Assembly: GCA_021773245.1 (NCBI GenBank)
Contig: JAJFKK010000039.1
Span: 1 to 34,998, forward strand
Direction of reading: 5' to 3'
DNA: 34,998 nt
Origin: Gammaproteobacteria bacterium
Lineage (GTDB): Bacteria > Pseudomonadota > Gammaproteobacteria > Eutrophobiales > Eutrophobiaceae
Within the stretch, counting starts at the first letter, position 1; every line of letters begins with the position of its first letter. Of this stretch, positions 28,191-34,998 are shown piece after piece. The translations under genes were made by a program, and so were the position numbers. Below the pieces are notes generated by a model. That model was not told the origin of the DNA and searched no databases. It saw only the letters and a program-made list of their open reading frames with translations.

Positions 28191-28350
28191 ATACCCATGA
28201 TACCTGCAAATGCAGAATTTAGAGTGCGTTTGTTCTTATTCAGAGCGAGGCGCAACGACGCAGATGGCTGCCCCCTGTAAGGAGGAGCAACGCTGCTCTG
28301 GATGAAAACAGATGTGCTATAAAACTGCATTTCCAGATATCATGGGTATA
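28190..28350. repeat. Long palindromic intergenic element between pdxB and purN
   Basis: Terminal inverted repeats start TATACCCATGATA on both ends (perfect for 13 bases). They continue to 26 bases with two mismatches (28190-28215 against 28325-28350). Similarity continues inward to a CAGAGC/GCTCTG pair (28241-28246 and 28295-28300), so nearly the whole 161 bases can fold as one imperfect hairpin with a G+C-rich head containing GAGGCGCAACGACGCAG and GGAGGAGCAACGC. The right end overlaps the last codons and stop of pdxB, and the left end touches the purN ATG. No protein is encoded. It is MITE-like or a palindromic repeat. Confidence 0.75.
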
Positions 28351-29479
28351 CAGTTATAACCTTGAAACCAAGCTGCTGTAATTGCTGTATTACTTGATGA
28401 CTCATCGTATTTGTTTGAACAATTTTGTTTTTAAATTCTCGTCTTATTGGATAATTCTTTCTCAAATCATCAAAATAGATCGCACGTTTATCATCTTCTA
28501 TATTAGCCAGATTCGCTAACGCAATGGCATCACTTCTGACATCATAACTCTGTAATACGGGAAGTTGAATGGCATCCTCATCAATAGTAATCATACTCTG
28601 CTTTGAACATAATAAATCAGGCTTATTTAAACCTGTCTCTAAATAATCATTAAGCGCAGCAAACAACATCTCTGTCGCCTTAAGTTTTCCATCATAACTA
28701 TAGCCTGCAATATGTGGTGTCGCGATAAATGTATTCTGTAACAAATTAATATCTATTTTCGGCTCATTACACCAAACATCCAGAATTAATGTGGCTGAGG
28801 AATTTATTCGTTTGAATTCTAATAACGCTGCTTCATCAATGACTTCTCCTCGAGAAGAATTAAGCAGTATCACATCTGACTTTAATTGATCTAGAAAAGC
28901 TTTATTAACTAGTTTATGTGTAGGAAATTCACAATCTATTGTTAAAGGTACGTGCAAGCTTATGATGTCAGCTTTTTGAACATTTTCTAACTCAACATAT
29001 TTATTATCTGAACTTTGTTTAGCGAGAAGAGGATCGTTCAAGATACACTTAACACCAAGCGCATCCATAAAACGCTTTACTCTGGAGCCCACTTGGCCAC
29101 AACCAATAATGCCCACGGTTTTATCTGCAAGCTCAAAACCCTGTTGTTCTGCCGTAACTAATAAACTACTTAATATATATTCAGCAACAGATCGGGCATT
29201 ACTACCAAGAGCATGAGAGAAAGATATGTTACATTTTTTCAGAAAATCAGTATCGATATGATCAATACCGCTGGTAGCAGAACCAACGAATTTAATTTTT
29301 GAGTCTTTTAATAAGGATTCATTAACTTTTGTCACCGACCGGACTAAAAGAACGTCTGCACCTTGAAGTGTTTGATGATCGATTGAACGACCATCAACCA
29401 ATTGAACATCTCCAACATTTGAGAAGGCTTCCTTAGCAAAAAGGATTTGCTGATCTGCAACTATTGATAATGAAGACAC
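28340..29479 (-). CDS. pdxB: Erythronate-4-phosphate dehydrogenase
   Basis: PdxB oxidises 4-phosphoerythronate in the DXP-dependent pyridoxal phosphate pathway. The 379-residue D-2-hydroxyacid dehydrogenase shows FVGSATSGIDHIDTDFL, the NAD loop TVGIIGCGQVGSRVKRF, and the catalytic Arg, Glu and His in LLNSSRGEVIDE, LDVWCNEPKID and FIATPHIAGYS. The C-terminal dimerisation domain (about 290-379) specific to PdxB is present. It follows secF by 27 bases, an unusual placement outside the enterobacterial pdxB context. The last codons are part of a repeat arm. Confidence 0.95.
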   Translation of the reverse strand: MSSLSIVADQQILFAKEAFSNVGDVQLVDGRSIDHQTLQGADVLLVRSVTKVNESLLKDSKIKFVGSATSGIDHIDTDFLKKCNISFSHALGSNARSVAEYILSSLLVTAEQQGFELADKTVGIIGCGQVGSRVKRFMDALGVKCILNDPLLAKQSSDNKYVELENVQKADIISLHVPLTIDCEFPTHKLVNKAFLDQLKSDVILLNSSRGEVIDEAALLEFKRINSSATLILDVWCNEPKIDINLLQNTFIATPHIAGYSYDGKLKATEMLFAALNDYLETGLNKPDLLCSKQSMITIDEDAIQLPVLQSYDVRSDAIALANLANIEDDKRAIYFDDLRKNYPIRREFKNKIVQTNTMSHQVIQQLQQLGFKVITVYP

Positions 29480-29506
29480 TATCCAAGTGCAGCATCAAAA
29501 CATGCC

Positions 29507-30442
29507 TTAGGGCATGTTATCGAATTCTGCGCCTTCTTTTTGAACCGGCATTAAATCTTCTTTAGTAATGCCCAATGCAATGGTTACCGGACTTGCAACA
29601 AATAGTGAAGAATAAGTACCGATCAAAACACCAATGATTAATGCGGTTGCAAAACTATGGATAATTTCACCGCCAAAGACAAACAACGCTATCAACACAA
29701 ATAAGGTTGTTAACGATGTCATAATTGTTCTGCTTAAGGTTTGATTAAGGGATACATTAAATACTTCAACCGGTGTTAAATCACGAAATTTACGAAAATT
29801 TTCTCGTACGCGGTCAAAGACAACAATCGTATCGTTTAATGAGTAACCAATAACAGCCAATAATGCAGCCAAAACTGTTAAATCAAATTCAAAACGGGTT
29901 ACAGAAAAAATACCTAAGGTAATCAATACATCATGTACCAGTGCCGCAATAGCACCAACTGAAAAGCGCATTTGAAAACGCATAGCAACATAAATCAGAA
30001 TACCCATTAATGCGTAGATCATGGCTAAACCACCATCATTTTTTAATTCTTCACCAACCTGCGGACCTACAAATTCGACACGACGCATCTCTATATTCTG
30101 ACCTGTACCTGATAGCACACTTAAGATATTGCTACTAATATCTGCATTATCTAAACCTTCACTTGGCGGGATACGAATTAAGACATCATTTGCTGAACCA
30201 AAGTATTGAACAATTGCATTTTTAAATTCTGAGTTAATTAACGCATCGCGAACTTGAGGAAGGTCGACATCTTCTGAGTAACCAACTTCAACTAATGTAC
30301 CACCAGTAAAATCAATGCCTAATTTCAAACCCTGAATTGCTAATGAAGCAATGGCAGCAACAAGAAGGATGCCAGAGAAAATTGCAGCAAGCTTCCGCTT
30401 TCCCATAATATCAAAATTAAATCGTGTCTCTTGTATTTCCAT
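29507..30442 (-). CDS. secF: Protein translocase subunit SecF
   Basis: SecF forms the SecDF complex that uses proton-motive force to help export through SecYEG. The 311-residue protein has six membrane helices: the first near 16-36, followed by the DFTGGTLVEVGY motif and a periplasmic domain, then five helices from about 135. Family motifs are VALVHDVLITLGIFS and GYSLNDTIVVFDRVREN. It follows secD by 49 bases. Confidence 0.97.
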   Translation of the reverse strand: MEIQETRFNFDIMGKRKLAAIFSGILLVAAIASLAIQGLKLGIDFTGGTLVEVGYSEDVDLPQVRDALINSEFKNAIVQYFGSANDVLIRIPPSEGLDNADISSNILSVLSGTGQNIEMRRVEFVGPQVGEELKNDGGLAMIYALMGILIYVAMRFQMRFSVGAIAALVHDVLITLGIFSVTRFEFDLTVLAALLAVIGYSLNDTIVVFDRVRENFRKFRDLTPVEVFNVSLNQTLSRTIMTSLTTLFVLIALFVFGGEIIHSFATALIIGVLIGTYSSLFVASPVTIALGITKEDLMPVQKEGAEFDNMP

Positions 30443-30491
30443 AATCGTAATCTCTTTATAAATCTTACTGACTTTTGTTATATTTTTAGTT

Positions 30492-32354
30492 CTAGATTTT
30501 TAACTTATCTATGCGGCGACCGCCATAAATCAGGTTAACTAATCCTCGTGTCACCATAATGGCAGTAAACATCGAAGAAATAATACCGAGTGACAATGTT
30601 ACAGCGAAGCCCTTAATCGGACCGGTACCAAAACTGAATAATACTAATGCGGCGATCAGCGTAGTAATATTTGCATCAGCAATTGTTGAAAACGCCTTTT
30701 CATATCCAGCATGAATACTGGCTTGAGGAGAATTACCGTTACGTAATTCTTCTCTTATACGTTCAAAAATCAACACATTCGCATCAACCGCCATACCGAT
30801 TGTTAAAACGATACCGGCGATACCAGGTAAAGTCAGCGTGGCTTGTAATAGAGAAAGCATAGCGACAACCAGAACCAAGTTCAGCGCCAAAGCAACATTC
30901 GCAACCAAACCAAATACTTTGTAATAAATAGCCATGAATAGAAGCACAAGGACGAAACCAATTTTAACCGAATCAAAACCTTTCTTAATATTGTCCTGTC
31001 CTAAGCTTGGACCAACGGTACGTTCTTCAATAATATAAATCGGAGCAGCCAAAGCGCCAGCACGAAGTAACAAGGCTAAGTTACGAGATTCTTTGGTTGA
31101 ATCAAGTCCGGTAATCTGAAAACGTTTACCTAATTGTTCTTGTATCACTGCAGAGTTAATTACTTCTTCTACAATTATTTTTTCCTGGACTAACTCGCCA
31201 CCTTTCTCTACGGTTTCGATTTTATTTTCAATAAAAACAACTGCGAGTCGTTTGCCCACATTATCACGCGTCGCGTGACTCATTCTTTTTGCGCCACGCC
31301 CATCTAATGTAATTGAGACATTAGGCCCACCATTTAGGCCATCTATACCTGAAGCAGCATTAATAATAGATTCACCCGTTAGCATCACTTGCTTCTCTAG
31401 CAAGATAGGAAAACCACTTCGCTCTCTATAAAGCTTAGAGCCGGCTGGCACACGACCATCAACTGCATCTTGAGGATCATGATCTTCATCAACTAATCTG
31501 AATTCAAGTGTCGCTGTTGCGCCCAAAATATTTTTAGCTTTCGCTGTATCCTGAACACCCGGTAATTGAACAACAACTCGATCCAAACCTTGTTGTTGTA
31601 TCACAGGCTCAGCTACACCTAATTCGTTAACACGTTTTCTCAGTGTCGTAATGTTTTGTTGAAGAGCCAACTTTTGCGTATCAAGTACCACTTGTTCTTT
31701 CATGACAGCAACTAACTGAGCTTCATCAGTATTAGATTCAGGAACAGACACATCAAGATCAGGAAAGTTTTTGCTAATTAATTCATCGCCACTATCGCGT
31801 TCGTTTTCATCTTTAAAACGAATCAAAATGCCAGAACCAGATTTATTTTTGGTGATTGTCTTGTAACGTATTTTATTTTCACGCATCTGGCTTCGCATAT
31901 CAGACATATAAGCTTCATCAGCCTTAGCGATCGCTGCTTCCATATCGACTTCCATCAGGAAGTGAACACCACCACGAAGATCAAGACCAAGAAACATGGG
32001 TTCAGCACCAAACTTAGCTAACCAATCAGGTGTTGCCGGCGCCAGATTTATTGCAACAACATAATTATTACCCAATGATTCTGTTACAACAGATTGTGCT
32101 TTGAGTTGTGTTTCTTCATCGTTAAAGCGGATAACGAGAGTTTCAAGTCCAAGATCCATTGATTTAAATGCGATACCCGCTTCTTCAAGTGCATTACTTA
32201 CCTGAAACTCGGTAAGCTCACTAACCTCAGCTGAACGCGAAGGAGAAACTTGTAATGCGGGATCTTTGCCATAGATATTTGGCAGTGCAAACAAAGCACC
32301 CATACCTATCAGAAATAGAATTAATATGTATTTCCAGAGGGAATAACGATTCAT
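30492..32354 (-). CDS. secD: Protein translocase subunit SecD
   Basis: SecD is the larger subunit of SecDF. The 620-residue protein has an N-terminal membrane helix (about 7-24). A large periplasmic region follows, with GLDLRGGVHFLMEVD and the strand pattern RVNELGVAEPVIQQQGLDRVVVQLPGVQD. Five C-terminal membrane helices include GIAGIVLTIGMAVDANVLIFERIREE and the glycine-rich FGTGPIKGFAVTLSLGI. Length matches E. coli (615). It lies 37 bases after yajC in the standard yajC-secD-secF order. Confidence 0.98.
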   Translation of the reverse strand: MNRYSLWKYILILFLIGMGALFALPNIYGKDPALQVSPSRSAEVSELTEFQVSNALEEAGIAFKSMDLGLETLVIRFNDEETQLKAQSVVTESLGNNYVVAINLAPATPDWLAKFGAEPMFLGLDLRGGVHFLMEVDMEAAIAKADEAYMSDMRSQMRENKIRYKTITKNKSGSGILIRFKDENERDSGDELISKNFPDLDVSVPESNTDEAQLVAVMKEQVVLDTQKLALQQNITTLRKRVNELGVAEPVIQQQGLDRVVVQLPGVQDTAKAKNILGATATLEFRLVDEDHDPQDAVDGRVPAGSKLYRERSGFPILLEKQVMLTGESIINAASGIDGLNGGPNVSITLDGRGAKRMSHATRDNVGKRLAVVFIENKIETVEKGGELVQEKIIVEEVINSAVIQEQLGKRFQITGLDSTKESRNLALLLRAGALAAPIYIIEERTVGPSLGQDNIKKGFDSVKIGFVLVLLFMAIYYKVFGLVANVALALNLVLVVAMLSLLQATLTLPGIAGIVLTIGMAVDANVLIFERIREELRNGNSPQASIHAGYEKAFSTIADANITTLIAALVLFSFGTGPIKGFAVTLSLGIISSMFTAIMVTRGLVNLIYGGRRIDKLKI

Positions 32355-32391
32355 GACCTTAGCCTACTTATTTATGATTTATTATATGTAA

Positions 32392-32718
32392 TTAGAGTGT
32401 TTTCAATGTGCCTTTTGGCAAAACTGCAGAAACAGCATTTTTTTGAATTCTAACTTCAGTGTCTTTGGTTATTTCAACAAGGAGGAAATTATCACCTACT
32501 TCTTTTATTTTTCCGAGTAAACCGCCTGAAGTTACAATTTCATCACCCTTGCTCAATTCACCCATTAACTTCTTATGCTGCTTCGCCTGCTTTAACTGAG
32601 GACGTATCAACAAGAAGTAAAAAACGGCAAATAATACAATTAATGGTAAAAAACTGGCCAAGCCAGGTTCCTGCGCCGCCGGCGCCGCCCAAGCATTACT
32701 AATGAAAAAATCTAACAT
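32392..32718 (-). CDS. yajC: Sec translocon accessory subunit YajC
   Basis: YajC is a small inner-membrane protein that associates with SecDF and SecYEG. The 108-residue product has a short periplasmic N-terminus with alanine-rich NAWAAPAAQEPG, one membrane helix (about 22-41, FLPLIVLFAVFYFLLIRPQ), and the cytoplasmic family motif KQHKKLMGELSKGDEIVTSGGLLGKI. Normally tgt lies directly upstream; here two genes intervene. Confidence 0.97.
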   Translation of the reverse strand: MLDFFISNAWAAPAAQEPGLASFLPLIVLFAVFYFLLIRPQLKQAKQHKKLMGELSKGDEIVTSGGLLGKIKEVGDNFLLVEITKDTEVRIQKNAVSAVLPKGTLKTL

Positions 32719-32805
32719 TTATAAGCACTCTGATTTTGAAAACGCGGCATTATGCCATAAATCTGGCCTAATTCAGTAAATACCACATTAATTTGTTATT
32801 GGGGT

Positions 32806-32834
32806 GATTTATGGGGACTTCAAGGGGCTGTCAA
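32806..32834 (-). promoter_or_regulatory. Weak candidate promoter for yajC-secDF
   Basis: On the minus strand a perfect -35 hexamer TTGACA (32829-32834) lies just after the partner gene's stop. At 17 bases it is followed by TAAATC, a poor -10. A separate extended region with CATAAT lies nearer yajC (about 32751-32756). The 119-base gap is a sensible place for a promoter separating secDF from the inserted gene pair. Confidence 0.3.
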
Positions 32835-32837
32835 AGA

Positions 32838-33755
32838 CTAGGAGAGTTCTAACATTTCGTTTTCTAGTAATTGCTGAAATGTCGCTTTTATGCTCTGTAG
32901 CATTTCATCCTGAGCACCGATTTGTTTAAGCTGCTCTAATATATAGTCAACGCTGACCGTACCATTTACATGTTGAAATAATGAGGCAAAGCCCTCACTA
33001 AGTTCGGCTGTTTTTTGATCAATCGTCGGTTCACATTGCGACATACGGCTGACATGAGCGCGAGCAACGAACAATCGCGGTTCGTCTTTTTCTAATATTT
33101 TCTTTCGTCTTGATGCGGCAAACGGCTTTTTGTTTAGGCTGCGCCATAGATCACATTCTGCATCAGGACAAAATGATTGTTTTAATTTTTCATAGGATTC
33201 AGGAATCATTGCCGCACAGACATAGGGGGCCAGTTTGATGTTCTTACTAGACCAGCTTTGATCGAGTTGTGTTGATTTATTATGCAGTTGGCCATTATCC
33301 AATACTTCACGTTTTAAGGTCGCACTGGTCCAGGCCATACCGAGTTCCGCTTCCAATAAGGCAGAGACTTTTGTTTGCTCATCCGCAGAACTAAATGAAA
33401 GTGTATTTAAACTCTCGCCGATGCGTCGACCAAATAATGTCGCGCGTTCTATGGTCGCTGTTCGCATCGTTAGTACATCAACCAAACTCTTTAATACATC
33501 GAGTCCACCATCAACTGAGGAGAGGATACTAAAGCTAACGGGAAAGGAACGACAAAAATGTGACAACAAGAGATCAGCTCGAATTTTTGCATCCAGTTCC
33601 AATGCATCTGGTCGAATGGTATTGAAGTCATTTCGTTCATCTTCATTTAATTCATATTGATGAAGAGCAGTTGTAGCATCTTTACAAAAATTATCGCGTA
33701 CACTGCTATCAAACAACAAATCGAATAAAGCGCGTTCCTGTTCCTGAAAACTCAT
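32838..33755 (-). CDS. Putative partner protein of the MNIO enzyme
   Basis: I do not recognise this 305-residue protein at family level with certainty. It starts with a helical region (about 5-75: ALFDLLFDSSVRDNFCKDA, YELNEDERNDF) of the kind seen in proteins encoded beside DUF692 enzymes. It ends with a compact stretch (about 255-303: LFQHVNGTVSVDYILEQL, TFQQLLENEMLEL) whose spacing resembles a PqqD-like winged helix, the fold of RiPP recognition elements. Seven or so cysteines are scattered, including a Cys-x4-Cys pair at 196/201. No signal peptide is visible. It lies 24 bases after the MNIO gene in the same frame, so the two proteins probably act together (inference). Confidence 0.65.
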   Translation of the reverse strand: MSFQEQERALFDLLFDSSVRDNFCKDATTALHQYELNEDERNDFNTIRPDALELDAKIRADLLLSHFCRSFPVSFSILSSVDGGLDVLKSLVDVLTMRTATIERATLFGRRIGESLNTLSFSSADEQTKVSALLEAELGMAWTSATLKREVLDNGQLHNKSTQLDQSWSSKNIKLAPYVCAAMIPESYEKLKQSFCPDAECDLWRSLNKKPFAASRRKKILEKDEPRLFVARAHVSRMSQCEPTIDQKTAELSEGFASLFQHVNGTVSVDYILEQLKQIGAQDEMLQSIKATFQQLLENEMLELS

Positions 33756-33779
33756 GCCAGAAAGCTCATACCAGGATAC

Positions 33780-34673
33780 TCATATATCACCATCCAAAGT
33801 CGCGACTAGCGCTTCACAATTACTTTTTTCTCGGACAACTTTTCGTATTCTTTTTAATGTAGCAAGCACGCTACTCTCGTTTACCCCTTCACATTCATAA
33901 CAAACAGCTTTGACATTCGGCAACCTTGGTAACATGTCTTCAAACATCTGCCATGTTTGCTCAACAATGTCACACTCATGTGCATCAACATAAATCGGCC
34001 CTGTATCGCCTTCTTTCAAACGACCGCCAGCAATATGAACTTCAATAACACGCTCGACCGGCAGTTCATCTATCGCCTCTAAAACACTATGGCCACTAGC
34101 CATTTCGTAAGAAACTAAATGCCCCATATCAAGTAAGATGGCACAGTCGGTTTGATTTGAAAGACAACCAAAGAATGAGAACAACGGCATTGAACCGATA
34201 ATGAATGCCACGGGTGGTGGTTCAATAGCAACTGGCACGGCAACCTTGGCTTGTACTTCTTTAACGCGTTCAACCGCAAGTTCGAGAGAACGTTGATTAA
34301 AGATAAGTGGAATGAAATAACCAAGTTGAGTCGAATAGCCTGGGCCTTCTTCCCAAAAACAATAGGCTACATCTTGTGCGAACCATGATGAACCAACTGA
34401 CTTAATATGCTTGGAGGTTGCTGCTAACCATGCATTAGAGTTTGGATAAGAACCACAAAAATTAATATAGGACGGATGGAATAATACGGACGCACCCGCG
34501 GCACGAATCTTTTCTACTTCATCAATCACTTCATCAACATCGACTAAACCCGAATATTCAACAAAGCTTGGGCCGCCTTTGGCGTGAACTAAGGACACCG
34601 GATCAGGCTGAGAAGATAAACTCAGGCTGGCACCGACACCTAATGTGGGAAGTTCTTCGAAATGATTACTCAT
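33780..34673 (-). CDS. DUF692/MNIO-family multinuclear iron enzyme
   Basis: The 297-residue protein has the TIM-barrel of the DUF692 family, now called multinuclear non-heme iron-dependent oxidative enzymes (relatives: MbnB of methanobactin, TglH, ChrH). Candidate metal-binding residues are His66 (FHPSY), Asp101 (AQDVAY), Glu151 (AIEPPP), Asp182 and His185 (LLDMGHLV), His213 (VEVHIAGG), Asp230, His232 and Asp235 (VDAHECD) and Glu260 (CYECEG). The order D-x-x-H, then EVHIAGG, then D-x-H-x-x-D follows the family, although the usual HLAGH is HIAGG here. These enzymes usually modify cysteines of small peptides together with a partner protein. A partner gene follows at once, but no precursor peptide gene is visible. 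It lies just after tgt. Confidence 0.82.
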   Translation of the reverse strand: MSNHFEELPTLGVGASLSLSSQPDPVSLVHAKGGPSFVEYSGLVDVDEVIDEVEKIRAAGASVLFHPSYINFCGSYPNSNAWLAATSKHIKSVGSSWFAQDVAYCFWEEGPGYSTQLGYFIPLIFNQRSLELAVERVKEVQAKVAVPVAIEPPPVAFIIGSMPLFSFFGCLSNQTDCAILLDMGHLVSYEMASGHSVLEAIDELPVERVIEVHIAGGRLKEGDTGPIYVDAHECDIVEQTWQMFEDMLPRLPNVKAVCYECEGVNESSVLATLKRIRKVVREKSNCEALVATLDGDI

Positions 34674-34716
34674 GAATGTATTGTTCTATGCCAAAGAAAA
34701 AGCATCAAGACATAAT

Positions 34717-34998
<282 letters not shown>

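Noticed and set aside
32811-32852. 13-codon frame MGTSRGCQRLGEF with GGGG upstream, considered as an MNIO precursor peptide
   Set aside because: It is on the opposite strand to the MNIO pair, overlaps the partner gene's 3' end, and has no leader-core structure; it is too short to support.

Overview
The window is about 35 kb of an AT-rich (roughly 60% A+T by eye) gammaproteobacterial chromosome, almost fully packed with genes. The assignment rests on gene order: rsmI-lpoA-yraN-gmhA/diaA-dolP, petABC-sspAB, mlaC-ibaG-murA-hisGDC-degS/algW and tgt-yajC-secDF are all classical gammaproteobacterial neighbourhoods, and single-hit markers such as LpoA, SspB and RapA agree. I cannot name a genus. There are no rRNA or tRNA genes, IS transposases, phage genes or CRISPR arrays. 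No gene-free stretch exceeds 300 bases; the longest are 24362-24630 (269 bases), 13458-13690 (233) and 19791-20032 (242, filled by a repeat element).

Layout. 1-1229: the start of a pirin-family gene diverges from a LysR-type regulator with a perfect LysR-box dyad just upstream of it. 1303-5661: rsmI (minus) diverges from the lpoA-yraN-gmhA-dolP run (envelope and cell-wall functions), closed by a hairpin. 5754-8051: a large YyaL-type thioredoxin-fold protein carrying a C-terminal DsbD-alpha-like domain. 8061-8840: a spermidine-synthase-like protein, probably not a true spermidine synthase. 8937-11750: RapA. 11760-13457: a response regulator with degenerate GGDEF and EAL domains. 13691-17428 (minus): petA-petB-petC (cytochrome bc1) followed by sspA-sspB. 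17574-18692: a DegS/AlgW-type periplasmic protease. 18711-23602 (minus): ibaG-murA-hisG-hisD-hisC, interrupted between hisD and hisC by a 217-bp inverted-repeat element. 23732-27105 (minus): an MlaC-type lipid carrier next to an MMPL/RND transporter, where the mlaFED genes would be expected. 27186-32718 (minus): yajC-secD-secF-pdxB-purN-gloA, with a second inverted-repeat element between pdxB and purN. 32838-34673 (minus): a DUF692/MNIO-family iron enzyme and a partner protein, wedged between tgt (partial, 34717-34998) and yajC.

The most interesting parts are the MNIO plus partner pair, which sits in a housekeeping secretion locus with no visible peptide substrate; the MlaC/RND pairing, which recalls the HpnM/HpnN arrangement rather than the Mla ABC system; the YyaL-DsbD-alpha fusion; the catalytically dead REC-GGDEF-EAL regulator; and two palindromic intergenic elements that each begin exactly at the stop codon of the upstream operon gene.
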